A stretch of DNA of 52,155 nt from Candidatus Obscuribacterales bacterium (GTDB lineage: Bacteria; Cyanobacteriota; Vampirovibrionia; Obscuribacterales; Obscuribacteraceae), in the NCBI GenBank assembly GCA_020050685.1, contig JAGVKG010000003.1:1-52155 (forward strand), in the 5' to 3' direction. The notes below the pieces were generated by a model. That model ran no database searches and was not told where the DNA came from. It saw only the letters and a program-made list of their open reading frames with translations. The first letter of the stretch is position 1; every line of letters starts with the position of its first letter. Below are positions 33,257 to 42,010 of the stretch, in pieces. A program made the translations under genes and the position numbers.

Positions 33257-34114
33257 CTACTTCAGGTAACCGAAGCGGTAGCCGAGTGATTGAGCTGCGC
33301 GAAAGCGATAGTGGCGACGCAAGGCAAGTTTCATGAGAGTTGAATTGGAATTAATTCCAAGTGCTTCTCGCATGATTGCAAATTGTTCCATGACTGTCGG
33401 ACGACAAATCATTTCCATAATGCAATATGCTTTTGTTCGCGGAGGATTAGGGAAACCGGCTTCGCTTTCAAATGAAAACAAGCCAGCTTCGTCTGTCTCC
33501 TCGACTACCTGAGGCTTGCCATCCACTGGTTTGTAGATGACCAATTGTTTTCCCTCTGCGCGTGTTTCTTCGCAATACTCAAGAAGTCTGCGCGCTGCAA
33601 GAAAGATGTCGATTGCCTGGAGGTCTGACATTTCCATCAGCCATTCGAGCATTTCGAATTCTTCCTTGGAGAGTGATATGTACTCGCTTTGCGGTGCAAC
33701 ACTTTCCTTATCCTCTTGATTTGCTCCGGCTTCCAGATCCTGAGTGCGATACGCATAGGAAATGATTCGCCATTCTAGAGCAGCCAATATAGCCTTCGCT
33801 GGGCCAGTGATGTGGATGGTGTTTCTGATCGTTCCGGCGCGCGGATTGAGATTGTCCTGGCGAAGATTGTCGAGCAACGCATTTGTGATCAATTCGAACT
33901 TGATCTTGCGTGCATGCGCTTGGGCGAGTCGCCACTGCTCTTCCGAGTCAAATTCTTCACGTGGTCCGACCTGGACGAAGTCCAAATCCTCGTCGGTTAA
34001 ATTGTCCGGCGAAAATTGGATCGTTACATCCAAGGGGTTGTCCTGTCCCGACATGATCAAATCCAATTGCAGGTTTTTGTGTGCTTTATGAAATGCTCCT
34101 CTGGGGATGTTCAT
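33257..34114 (-). CDS. hypothetical protein, 285 aa
   Basis: GAGGT precedes ATG 34114. It is a soluble, largely helical protein with acidic stretches (DNLTDEDLDFVQVGPREEFDSEEQWRLAQAHARK; YISLSKEEFEMLEWLMEMSD). Its C-terminus (MREALGINSNSTLMKLALRRHYRFRAAQSLGY) could be a DNA-binding or ribbon-type element. I do not recognise a family. It belongs to the hairpin-separated minus-strand series. Confidence 0.6.
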   Translation of the reverse strand: MNIPRGAFHKAHKNLQLDLIMSGQDNPLDVTIQFSPDNLTDEDLDFVQVGPREEFDSEEQWRLAQAHARKIKFELITNALLDNLRQDNLNPRAGTIRNTIHITGPAKAILAALEWRIISYAYRTQDLEAGANQEDKESVAPQSEYISLSKEEFEMLEWLMEMSDLQAIDIFLAARRLLEYCEETRAEGKQLVIYKPVDGKPQVVEETDEAGLFSFESEAGFPNPPRTKAYCIMEMICRPTVMEQFAIMREALGINSNSTLMKLALRRHYRFRAAQSLGYRFGYLK

Positions 34115-34160
34115 GGTGTTATACCTCGATAATTGAAATCAAGGCAGGGCGCCCTGACTA

Positions 34161-34913
34161 CTAGAGAATTAGTTCGTCGCTGTAGACCGCGTCTACAATT
34201 AGGACGCGACGTTTCAGAGGGTCGTCGCTGAAGCGCGCGCAGTGTTCTTGCAATTCCAAAAGAATGCCGGCTGCTTTGAGGCAACGTGCTTGCTCTTCGG
34301 TTTCGCTGTCTGACTCAAAGACCATCAGGCAATTTATGAGAAAACTTACGTAGTCCTCATAAGCTTGCATGTGAGCGATGGCAAGTAATCCGGTGCACAA
34401 ACTAATGAGACAGCAGACCCATTCGACTATCTCAGCCATGGAGGAACACGCAATTGCTTTGGTGATGGGCAAGTCTTCCGTGCCGGAGTTCTTGCGCAAT
34501 AGTCTGTATTCACGCACGAGATAATCTATGGCTTCGTCGTAGCGCTCCAGATGAATGCAGGCGTTGCCGAGTTGATGCAACAATTCGGCGCGACTGTTGA
34601 GCGTGTCTTCGTTTGTTTCGTCAAGTTGGCGCGCGATGCTGAGAGCATATTTCATTGTTTTGCGTGCTGAATCGCGATGTGTCAGCCTCGGAAGATTTGA
34701 GCGTGAGTTGCTCTTTGCTTTCACGGATTGATCCAAGTCTCTTTGTGCTTCTGCCAGCGAAAGCGCACAGCGCTGCTCGTCAGTATGCGCATACGGAAAT
34801 GAATTCGGAACCGCAAGTGTGTCGTCCTGAGGAACCTCAGTGTTGTGAGCATCATTGTTGGGCACGTCACTATTGGATGCGTCATTATTTTCCGGGATAT
34901 TCTGGTTGGACAT
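34161..34913 (-). CDS. TPR-like hypothetical protein, 250 aa
   Basis: The N-terminal 35 residues are a low-complexity Asn/Asp/Pro repeat (DASNSDVPNNDAHNTEVPQD). A helical region follows with TPR-like pairs (AELLHQLGNACIHLERYDEAIDYLV around 108-132) and a hydrophobic helix (WVCCLISLCTGLLAIAH) that may be buried or membrane-associated. TPRs usually mediate protein interaction. AAGGAGGAAC precedes the start. There is no signal peptide. Confidence 0.6.
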   Translation of the reverse strand: MSNQNIPENNDASNSDVPNNDAHNTEVPQDDTLAVPNSFPYAHTDEQRCALSLAEAQRDLDQSVKAKSNSRSNLPRLTHRDSARKTMKYALSIARQLDETNEDTLNSRAELLHQLGNACIHLERYDEAIDYLVREYRLLRKNSGTEDLPITKAIACSSMAEIVEWVCCLISLCTGLLAIAHMQAYEDYVSFLINCLMVFESDSETEEQARCLKAAGILLELQEHCARFSDDPLKRRVLIVDAVYSDELIL

Positions 34914-34950
34914 GAAGTTCCTCCTTCTTAATAGCGATGGAAGTGGTAAT

Positions 34951-34978
34951 GAGAGTCACGTCGAGAAACGTGACTCTC
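34951..34978 (-). terminator. intergenic hairpin
   Basis: GAGAGTCACGT pairs perfectly with ACGTGACTCTC across CGAGAA, between the stop of the 34998 gene and the ribosome-binding site of the 34161-34913 gene. Confidence 0.6.
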
Positions 34979-34997
34979 CTGTGAATTGGCCGCCGGG

Positions 34998-35741
34998 TCA
35001 AGCAGCCGAGATGGCGCTTTTCCTTTTGCCGCCGATTGTGATGGTAGGCACAATCGCTTGACCGTGTGGCAGCATGGCTAGCGTGAGTGTGGCGTCATGG
35101 TCTTGAAGAAACGTAAACAACTCAAGGGTAGAAGTGAACGTAACTCTGCGGCATTGCCACTGTTCGTCATAGGTGTAGCAATCACTTTCCCTAAGTTGCT
35201 TTTTCAGTTTCTTGCTTCCCGCAAACACTAGTTGAATGATCGAAAGATCAACTACTGTGTGTTGCTTCTTTTGCGAAAGGTTTTGACTCCTTTTCGAAGG
35301 CGGCTGAAAGCTGATTACCGGCTGGCCGAGTTCGAATGAGAGCATGCCGTTCGTCCCGGTTGCAATGTAACGAAGCAATTTGCCTAGATGGTGTGGCATA
35401 AAACGTACAGCCGGAAGTCCGGTACCTTCTTCTTGATACTTAGTTCCTTCTGGGAGTGAGCTCAACATAGCAGTGAGAGCGGCTTCCTCAGACGTATCGT
35501 GCTTAGCCTTGGTATTGAACGAGACTCTGATGATCGTGGAAAATATCAGCCCTTCAATTTCTGCTTGGCAGAGGGAGCAGCGCGGCACGCGTGGAATTAG
35601 TGAAAGTTCGCCGAAATAATTTGGAATGCATCCAGTGAGCTCGTGGTGGTATTGGCAGGAGGTGCAGTAGTAGTGAAATTGATCGTCTTCCTCCCATCTG
35701 TGATAGCCAACGATTCGCAAAGAGTTGCCTTGTTCGTTCAT
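34998..35741 (-). CDS. hypothetical protein with a possible zinc ribbon, 247 aa
   Basis: ATG 35741 (MNEQGNSLR) follows AAAGGGAG and is preferred over the longer frame from 35885, whose first codons overlap an intergenic hairpin. CTSCQYHH and CSLCQAE about 35 residues apart give a CxxC...CxxC arrangement typical of a zinc ribbon. The rest is mixed beta (VRFMPHHLGKLLRYI; LSIIQLVFAGSKKLKKQL) with a C-terminal strand pair. No named family. It lies in the hairpin-separated minus-strand array. Confidence 0.6.
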   Translation of the reverse strand: MNEQGNSLRIVGYHRWEEDDQFHYYCTSCQYHHELTGCIPNYFGELSLIPRVPRCSLCQAEIEGLIFSTIIRVSFNTKAKHDTSEEAALTAMLSSLPEGTKYQEEGTGLPAVRFMPHHLGKLLRYIATGTNGMLSFELGQPVISFQPPSKRSQNLSQKKQHTVVDLSIIQLVFAGSKKLKKQLRESDCYTYDEQWQCRRVTFTSTLELFTFLQDHDATLTLAMLPHGQAIVPTITIGGKRKSAISAA

Positions 35742-35842
35742 GTTGAAGTTCTCCCTTTGTAGTGTTTCCGACCAGGGTTGCTGGCGGTAATGAATCGCGT
35801 ACAACATTGCCCCTGGTTCGACAGGGATAGACACGCTAAGAG

Positions 35843-35873
35843 AAGGGACCGGACTCTTGCGAGTTGGTCCCTT
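35843..35873 (-). terminator. intergenic hairpin
   Basis: AAGGGACC...GGTCCCTT (35843-35850/35866-35873) with an inner ACTC/GAGT pairing, between the 35935 gene and the 34998 gene. Confidence 0.6.
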
Positions 35874-35934
35874 GTCTTTGCGCATTGTGATCAGCGTGTT
35901 GCGATTAGTTCGCGCTTAACTGATCAGCCCACGA

Positions 35935-36246
35935 CTAGCCGCCTGTGATTGGTGTATCACATTGGTCGCCGTAGTCTTGGGACGAATCGCCCGAGATCGG
36001 TTCTTGGTCGAAGTACTTTTTCGCCTCGTCGATAATTTCGCCGACGGGCGCCTGCTTGTTCTCTCCGGCAGCCGGTTGAGATTGGCAGGAAGCTTGCGAG
36101 CTGCAGTCGGAGCCGTCGGCCGCTTTGGCGGGAGCGATGGCGACGCAGAGCGCAAAGGACATGAACACGAGCATTAGCCGAAGGGAGACCTGCCGAGAGA
36201 CCTGCAAAGTATTCGGCTTGTTGGTTTTTGTCGTATTGTTCAACAT
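35935..36246 (-). CDS. small secreted protein, 103 aa
   Basis: GGAG lies seven bases before ATG 36246. The N-terminus is a signal peptide (LRLMLVFMSFALCVAIAPAKA). The mature chain is short and Cys/Gln/Ser-rich (DCSSQASCQSQPAAGENK), likely periplasmic with a disulfide. No family is recognised. It has its own hairpin upstream and downstream. Confidence 0.55.
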   Translation of the reverse strand: MLNNTTKTNKPNTLQVSRQVSLRLMLVFMSFALCVAIAPAKAADGSDCSSQASCQSQPAAGENKQAPVGEIIDEAKKYFDQEPISGDSSQDYGDQCDTPITGG

Positions 36247-36285
36247 GGTGATTTCTCCAAGTTGTGTGCGATACACTACGGGTGA

Positions 36286-36323
36286 AAGTGAATAGGCGCG
36301 TATCGCGGAAAACCTATTCACTT
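36286..36323 (-). terminator. intergenic hairpin
   Basis: AAGTGAATAGG (36286-36296) pairs perfectly with CCTATTCACTT (36313-36323). Confidence 0.6.
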
Positions 36324-36470
36324 CTGCAACTGCCACCACTTTTGTTGCGGGGCAATTACAATATTGAGCGTAGTCGCTCACGTGAGGACTCCACGTACAT
36401 CTAGATGCACACGGCAGGCGTCACGCGAGGACAACACTTTTGCAGGTCTCGGTCATAGGGCGTTCATCTG

Positions 36471-36980
36471 CTAGGGTACAGATGATTCTAGTAGCGTATT
36501 TAGTCCGTAGACTTCACATACCAGTTCGTGCGCTTCATATTGAAGCGTGGTTCGCGGAGCCTTCGTGGTGCTGAGCCTGCGAATGCGTTCGATGCGATCG
36601 AAGGCGCTCAGAGTCATTTCACCCAAGTCCTTCCAAGCAGCTTTCGCGTTCTTGGTGCTCGCCTTTGGTGGCTTGCAGTTGCTCACCGCGCTGTTCACCA
36701 GACATAGTGACTCCTCTGTTGCGTCGAGCAGTTGCCCGGCTTTTTCTTGAGTCACGTCGTCTTCCAGTTTTTTGCTGGTAATAGCCGCTGCTGCGATTGC
36801 CTCTTTCATCGCGGCTTTTTGTGCGGCGCAGACTGGCAACAGTTTGCACTTGTTCTTGGTGCAAACATAGTTGCACTGTTTGGCGGATTTGGCTATTGCC
36901 GGTTGGTGTATAGCTTGTGGCAACAGAGTGAGTAACAGCATGAGCTTGAGCGTAGCGATCGAGTGTTTGGAAATGCGCAT
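36471..36980 (-). CDS. secreted Cys-containing protein, 169 aa
   Basis: Signal peptide TLKLMLLLTLLPQAIHQPAIA is followed by a Lys/Cys-rich segment (CNYVCTKNKCKLLPVCAAQ) and mostly helical remainder (KAAMKEAIAAAAITSKKLEDD). Six cysteines overall suggest disulfides outside the cytoplasm. No recognised family. It belongs to the exported protein series. Confidence 0.55.
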   Translation of the reverse strand: MRISKHSIATLKLMLLLTLLPQAIHQPAIAKSAKQCNYVCTKNKCKLLPVCAAQKAAMKEAIAAAAITSKKLEDDVTQEKAGQLLDATEESLCLVNSAVSNCKPPKASTKNAKAAWKDLGEMTLSAFDRIERIRRLSTTKAPRTTLQYEAHELVCEVYGLNTLLESSVP

Positions 36981-37055
36981 TGCTGACCGACCTTATGTAT
37001 GAGGGGGCTGACGAGTGATACCAAGTTTCTTGAACTTGTTTGCCGAAAACAAGCC

Positions 37056-37089
37056 ACACATCGATCGACCTTTCGGTCGACCGATGTGT
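37056..37089 (-). terminator. intergenic hairpin
   Basis: ACACATCGATCGACC pairs with GGTCGACCGATGTGT across TTTC with a single mismatch, between the 37112 and 36471 genes. Confidence 0.6.
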
Positions 37090-37111
37090 AACTGTGCTCT
37101 TGCGAGGAGGC

Positions 37112-37348
37112 CTATCCTTGTACGTAGCGGATCTTGAACACCTTGACCAACTCCTCTTTCTCGACGATGGAAAGATCCTTTAGCTTGACCACCAGCTCGA
37201 CTTCGTCTGAAGTGAGATTCCATCCTTCGATGCCCGCGTAGTTGGCTTGATGATGATTGGTCATTAAGACATCAGCAAGTGCCTTGATCACGGCATTGAT
37301 CTCTTCATGTCCTTCGGTCTGGCTGGGATTCTTGGTTTGTTCGTCCAT
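37112..37348 (-). CDS. hypothetical protein, 78 aa
   Basis: ATG 37348 (MDEQTKNPSQ) with GTGGAG upstream is preferred to the longer frame. It is a small soluble acidic protein (HEEINAVIKALADVLMTNH; TSDEVELVVKLKDLSIVEKEELVKVFKI). No family is recognised. It sits between the M16 peptidase gene and the secreted protein at 36471. Confidence 0.5.
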   Translation of the reverse strand: MDEQTKNPSQTEGHEEINAVIKALADVLMTNHHQANYAGIEGWNLTSDEVELVVKLKDLSIVEKEELVKVFKIRYVQG

Positions 37349-37434
37349 GGTAGTTATCTCCACAGTGTAGTGTCTTACTTTGCAAAAACAGGACCGTTTT
37401 GCTATCGGTAAGTTGGGGTGCAATGCTAGTAAGC

Positions 37435-37462
37435 GTAGGGGCGAGGCATGCCTGACCCCTAC
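37435..37462 (-). terminator. intergenic hairpin after the M16 gene
   Basis: GTAGGGG...CCCCTAC with an inner AGGCATGCCT palindrome (37435-37462). Confidence 0.6.
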
Positions 37463-37478
37463 GATGTGTTGTCCGTTC

Positions 37479-40349
37479 TTACGCGAGCTGCTCGGTGGGT
37501 ACCGAGCCGGCGATGACAGTCACCAATTTGTCCGGGTGTATCAAATCCCGGACGGCGCTGTTCATCTGATCGCGCTTGACCTTTGCGACGTTGTCGGTGT
37601 ACTCGTCCATAAACTTGACACCATTGCCTGGCATGAGTAGCTCATGATAGGCGAGGCTGGTTGCAAGACCAGCATAGGTGCGCAGGTTCAACAGGAAGTA
37701 ACCCTGGGCGCGGCCGATTTCCATTTTATAGGTTTCCTCGTCCACGCCGTTTGCCACGAAGTCGGTCACTATGCCATTCACAATTTCGTGCGATTGCTTC
37801 ACGTTTTTCGGATTGACGGTAAAGGTGATGAACCAGGTGCCACCACTTGTGGTGACATTCTGGAACTTACACCGAATACCATAAGTCAAACCGTATTTGA
37901 CGCGAAGCGCACCAAGCGGCGTGGTGAACATGTCTACACCCAAGGCATTGCAGGCAAGCAGATAGGCGAAGTAATCTTCGGCCGTTATGCTTACTTTGCA
38001 AGGATGCCCTAAGAGGTTGTCGACGTTCGCCTTGCCTGGAATCGCAATGGTGATAGTTCTGGCTGTAGTCGGCAGCGGCGACTGAGGTGCGGTGATGCTC
38101 TTGCGTGCACCGCCGACCCAATTGCTGAAGCGTTCTTCCAGAAGTGTGACCGTAGCGGCTGGATCCACATCTCCCACAATGGACAGTGTCATGTTTGCCG
38201 GAGAGAAGTGTTCCTTATGGAACGCCTTCAGGTCGTCAACCGTTATCGCATCCACTTCTTCAATCAACTCATCAAACGTCTTGGTCCAATATGGTGAACC
38301 AGGAACGTACAGTGCACGGCTAAGCGCATTGTGAGCGGCGGCAGATGTGTTGTTCTTCGAATCAGCGAGGCCAGCCCTCGTCAGTTCTTTGCGTGTGGCT
38401 AACTCGCTTTCGTCAAACAATGGATTGCGGATAATGTCCTGCAACAGATCGAGCAGTCTGGTGAAATCTCCAATCACAGCATCGGACTTCAACGAGCATA
38501 TAAATGCATCGCTGGCTACGCTGAGACTTGTGCCCATATCGTCGAGAGTGTCGCCGATGACTTCCTTGCTGAAACGCGCAGAACCCATCGTCAGCATTCG
38601 TGCAACCATTGAAGGCACTAGCGATTTACCTTGCGGTGCAAAGAAGTCCCCGGCTAAGAACTGCATGGAAACCGATACGGTCTTGCTGCGCTTGAGCGGC
38701 ATGATCATAACCGGCATTCCATTGAGGAATTGCTTTTGCACAACCTGCTTGTTGAGATCCACGCGCGGTATTTCCATCGGACCGATTATTGGCGATCGTT
38801 TGGCAGCGCATGCACCTTTACTCGATCGTTTGCAAGCCTTTGGTGCAACCGGTTTGCCACGCTTGCTGGGTGTTCTTCTTGCCGGCGTGGCTTTCGGTTC
38901 CTCTTTCTGTTCCGGCTCAGGTGGCTTTTCATTTGTCGAAGATGTTTGATCATCCGGCAAATAATAGCCAACCGTGCGCTGCTTCCAGGTGAAGAATCGT
39001 TGAGCCACTTGTTGGATCTCTTCTTTGGTTACCGCGTTGATGTTTGCGGGATAATCGCGAAGCCATTTCCAACTACCGCTGATTGCAATCGACTCAGTTA
39101 ATTGTTGAGCAAGCTCGACAATATCAGAGGTGCGCAAAGTCATACTCTTGATCAAGTAATTCTTTGCACGTTGCAATTCCTCATCGCTAACCAGTTCGGT
39201 GCTGAATCGCGCCATCATGGCACAAAGCGCATGCTCCAAATCTTCTGGTTTTGTTTCCGGCAGTGCCTGCGCCGTAACATAAAACAGATAGGGATGGCGC
39301 AACTGCATGTTGGAAGCATAGCCGAAAGTAGCCAGTGGCTTCTTGCCGCCGATTAGCATTTGGTAGCTACGCGTGTTGGCACGTGATGTGTCGCCGACGA
39401 TGGCGGCGATCACGTTCATCACATGCGAGCTCTTCTTGCAGCCGGCTTCGTTGTGCCAAGCAACGTTGACGTACGCCAGGTCATTTCCCTTTTTGATCAC
39501 CACGCGTTTCTCGCCTTCTTGCGGCGGGTCGACGATGTCTACTTTGGGAATTGGTTTTGGCGATCGATTTAGTTTGCCCATTTCTTTCTTGATCAGCGAC
39601 AGTGCTTCCTCGCGTTCGAAGTTACCGAGCACCATGACCACCAAATTATCAGACCAGTAATACTTCTTCAGGAAGTCTACGAGCTTTGCTCTGGTGACGC
39701 CTTCGATGCCGCTGTTTGTTCCTATCGTATCCACGCGATACGAATGATAGGGAATGGCAACTTCGGCGATGGTCGACAGCAACTTTTGATCCGGATTGTT
39801 CTCACCACGTTCTTTCTCGTTGCGCACGACTTGAATTTGCAGCTTGATAGCCGCATCGCTCAAGAGCAGGCCGCCTTGACGCCAGCGATCGTACTCAAAC
39901 GAGAGCACTACGCGCAGGCGTTCTTTGCCTGTGAGGAATTCCTCATGGTAGTTGGTGCGGTCGAACCAAGTGGTGGCATTGTTCATTCCGCCTGCCAACT
40001 TCGTGAGAATCCAATCGATGCTGGTTTTCTTATCCGGCCGGAACCTGACACTGCCATCAAATCCAAGATGCTCGAGGAAGTGTGTTAGTCCTCGCGTATC
40101 ATCGAGTTCATCGACGCTGCCAATCTCGAAAACAAGATTCACCATCTGCATCGGCAGTGATTTGTCTTGCAGAAGATAAACGCGCATCGCATTCTTCAAA
40201 AGAACAAACTCTTCGATGCCGCTGGCGAAGTTGTAGTCGTAGTCGACCAGGCGATACCCGTTCTTGTCCAGAAAGCTCTTAAAGAGTTGCTCGTCATCTG
40301 GTGTAATGACGACTCGCCGCTTCCTGCGTTTTCTGTTGGATGTGTTCAT
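37479..40349 (-). CDS. two-domain M16 family zinc metallopeptidase
   Basis: The HxxEH zinc motif is THFLEHLGF (His90, Glu93, His94), with the distal zinc-ligand Glu in VVRNEKERGEN (about Glu178). The N-terminal half (~40-470) is the active M16A-like domain. The C-terminal half (~545-930) is the usual second M16 domain without the HxxEH motif but with GNF/GDVDP- and GRAQGYFLL-type motifs. A Pro/Lys/Arg/Ala-rich linker (~475-530) joins them. No signal peptide is evident, so a cytosolic location is likely. It cleaves peptides or short unfolded substrates. The 956-residue length is normal. Confidence 0.93.
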   Translation of the reverse strand: MNTSNRKRRKRRVVITPDDEQLFKSFLDKNGYRLVDYDYNFASGIEEFVLLKNAMRVYLLQDKSLPMQMVNLVFEIGSVDELDDTRGLTHFLEHLGFDGSVRFRPDKKTSIDWILTKLAGGMNNATTWFDRTNYHEEFLTGKERLRVVLSFEYDRWRQGGLLLSDAAIKLQIQVVRNEKERGENNPDQKLLSTIAEVAIPYHSYRVDTIGTNSGIEGVTRAKLVDFLKKYYWSDNLVVMVLGNFEREEALSLIKKEMGKLNRSPKPIPKVDIVDPPQEGEKRVVIKKGNDLAYVNVAWHNEAGCKKSSHVMNVIAAIVGDTSRANTRSYQMLIGGKKPLATFGYASNMQLRHPYLFYVTAQALPETKPEDLEHALCAMMARFSTELVSDEELQRAKNYLIKSMTLRTSDIVELAQQLTESIAISGSWKWLRDYPANINAVTKEEIQQVAQRFFTWKQRTVGYYLPDDQTSSTNEKPPEPEQKEEPKATPARRTPSKRGKPVAPKACKRSSKGACAAKRSPIIGPMEIPRVDLNKQVVQKQFLNGMPVMIMPLKRSKTVSVSMQFLAGDFFAPQGKSLVPSMVARMLTMGSARFSKEVIGDTLDDMGTSLSVASDAFICSLKSDAVIGDFTRLLDLLQDIIRNPLFDESELATRKELTRAGLADSKNNTSAAAHNALSRALYVPGSPYWTKTFDELIEEVDAITVDDLKAFHKEHFSPANMTLSIVGDVDPAATVTLLEERFSNWVGGARKSITAPQSPLPTTARTITIAIPGKANVDNLLGHPCKVSITAEDYFAYLLACNALGVDMFTTPLGALRVKYGLTYGIRCKFQNVTTSGGTWFITFTVNPKNVKQSHEIVNGIVTDFVANGVDEETYKMEIGRAQGYFLLNLRTYAGLATSLAYHELLMPGNGVKFMDEYTDNVAKVKRDQMNSAVRDLIHPDKLVTVIAGSVPTEQLA

Positions 40350-40410
40350 TGTACCTTCTCCTAATTAGACATCTGCGCATTCTGCGATGCGCAACATAGA
40401 CTGGTAAAAG

Positions 40411-40487
40411 CGACGAAGGACCCCTCAGTTTCATCGAAGTTTAATGAGAGGTCCTTCGTCGGCACGACGCGCCTCCTCAGGATGACA
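40411..40487. repeat. dispersed repeat, copy 4
   Basis: CGACGAAGGACCCCTCA and ATGAGAGGTCCTTCGTCG form an arm pair, followed by CTCCTCAGGATGACA. It lies just upstream of the M16 gene. Confidence 0.8.
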
Positions 40488-40530
40488 ATCAGATGATTGT
40501 TCCTGAGGAGGACGATCGTTCGGCAGCGGA

Positions 40531-41064
40531 CTATCTGTGACGACGAGTTCGTCGCTTGCCTACTGTGCCGTCGCTGTTGAGATATTGCTTCTCACCAGTG
40601 CCGTTCGCATTGATGTATTCACGACCGTTTGCATCGACATGAACTTTGTGGCGCTCACGCAGGTCTGATGTGTTGCCGTATTTGTCCACGTATGGAACTA
40701 GAACGTCGATCCGATTCTTTTTGCCAGTGCGTTGGAAGCTTGTGCTTCTTCCGGATGTGTCACGATGGCTTCCCGCTGCTTTTCCGTCAGAGGCATCATA
40801 CGTTCCGAGATCGCTTGGTCGTGTTGCCGGCGGACGGTTGTCGTTGTTGCGCGGACGAGGTGCTTGGCGATCGCGGATGATGATCACCTCGGGAGCCGGC
40901 CGAACGATGATTGGCGCCGGCATGGGTCTCACGATAATCGGAGCGGGAGTTCGATGGATGATGACCGGTCGTGGTTCGACATAAGTCACATCACCACAGG
41001 CGGTTAGTGAGGCGGTGCCAGTTAAGACTGCAATTGCGAGCATGATCATTTGTCTTAGCTTCAT
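40531..41064 (-). CDS. lipoprotein with PAPIIVRP repeats
   Basis: The lipobox SLTAC (residues ~19-23) marks a lipoprotein. A mature chain of repeated PAPIIVRPMPAPIIVRPAP units and a Pro/Arg/Asn-rich linker follow, then a C-terminal domain (~115-170) containing DLRERHKVHVDANG...NANGTGEKQYLNSDGTV. That last domain is shared with the 41222 protein. It is predicted to be anchored in an envelope membrane. No known family. A dispersed-repeat copy lies immediately downstream. Confidence 0.65.
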   Translation of the reverse strand: MKLRQMIMLAIAVLTGTASLTACGDVTYVEPRPVIIHRTPAPIIVRPMPAPIIVRPAPEVIIIRDRQAPRPRNNDNRPPATRPSDLGTYDASDGKAAGSHRDTSGRSTSFQRTGKKNRIDVLVPYVDKYGNTSDLRERHKVHVDANGREYINANGTGEKQYLNSDGTVGKRRTRRHR

Positions 41065-41165
41065 TGTTCTGCGAACCTCTCATTGGTTGTGTTAATCGAG
41101 AATCAAATAAGTACCAGCTCCGCAATGTGGCTCTCGACAGTCACATGGGTGCTTCGGGGTGGTAA

Positions 41166-41204
41166 GAAGGACCTCTCGGATTTCCCAATCGCGAGAGGTC
41201 CTTC
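41166..41204 (-). repeat. hairpin derived from the dispersed repeat
   Basis: GAAGGACCTCTCG (41166-41178) pairs perfectly with CGAGAGGTCCTTC (41192-41204). It is the central core of the dispersed repeat without the TGTCATCCTGAG ends, acting as an intergenic hairpin. Confidence 0.7.
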
Positions 41205-41221
41205 ATTGTGTACGGCGCAAT

Positions 41222-41698
41222 TTAGCGGCGGCTATTCGGATAGCTGTTGTCGACGGTGCCGTTGTTCAATAGTTTGAACTCGTCGCCGGTTCCATTCGCT
41301 TTGATTGCGTAGTTGTAGTCGCCGAACCAGTCCTGCTTGACGGAGACTTTCTTGTGCTCTCTCAGGTCGTAGGAGAAGCCGTGCTTCATTTTGTACGGAA
41401 CGAAGAGATATATCTTCGACTTGTTGCTGGCCTTATCCCATTGCCAGGAGACGGATTTGCTGCGATCGCGTTCGTCGCTCTTGTTCAGCTTGCCTTGCTG
41501 AGCATCGACAGCCAGTCGACCGGAGCGACTCGGACCGGATTTCGCTTTCGATGGACGAACTTCTGTTGCGTCGTCCGTAATGATGATGACGGTGCCATCG
41601 CCCGTAACTATTTGTGCTTGTTTGGCATCGACGGCAGAACCGCTTGCGATGATCAAGGCCATGGCGAGCATGGAGAATAGTTTGGTCAGCATATTCAT
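41222..41698 (-). CDS. secreted protein sharing a domain with the 40531 lipoprotein
   Basis: ATG 41698 follows GGAGG. The upstream part of the frame is not used. Signal peptide (LTKLFSMLAMALIIASGSAVDA) precedes a mature protein whose C-terminal part (IYLFVPYKMKHGFSYDLREHKKVSVK...KANGTGDEFKLLNNGTV) is clearly related to the end of the 40531 lipoprotein. The two are paralogues by domain, one lipid-anchored and one soluble. Function is unknown. Confidence 0.6.
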   Translation of the reverse strand: MNMLTKLFSMLAMALIIASGSAVDAKQAQIVTGDGTVIIITDDATEVRPSKAKSGPSRSGRLAVDAQQGKLNKSDERDRSKSVSWQWDKASNKSKIYLFVPYKMKHGFSYDLREHKKVSVKQDWFGDYNYAIKANGTGDEFKLLNNGTVDNSYPNSRR

Positions 41699-41725
41699 CG
41701 AATAACCTCCAAAGGTTACGTGATG

Positions 41726-41770
41726 GTCATCAGTGCTCAAGCATCGTGTGCTTGAATACTGATGACCTGG
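41726..41770 (-). terminator. long intergenic hairpin
   Basis: GGTCATCAGT-CTCAAGCA pairs with TGCTTGA-ACTGATGACC around TCGTG, just upstream of the 41222 gene's ribosome-binding site. Confidence 0.65.
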
Positions 41771-41875
41771 GTGTGTGATACGTGTTTCGAGACGGTCCGT
41801 TATGTTATACAGGGTTCCGCGACGAGTTCTCGAATACTCGCGGGATTTTTGGCTAGTAAGGTATGGGAGATCGAT

Positions 41876-41968
41876 TGTCATCCTGAGCCGCAGGCGAAGG
41901 ACCCCTCATAGCTTCGTAGAAGTTGTATGAGAGGTCCTTCGTCGTGCTGTGCACTCCTCAGGATGACA
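41876..41968. repeat. dispersed repeat, full palindromic copy 5
   Basis: TGTCATCCTGAGCCG...GAAGGACCCCTCAT and ATGAGAGGTCCTTCG...CTCCTCAGGATGACA are complementary arms about 93 bases end to end. Confidence 0.9.
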
Positions 41969-42010
41969 ATCTTGTTGATTGTTCTCCTTTGGAGTGCGAG
42001 TGCTCAGTCG

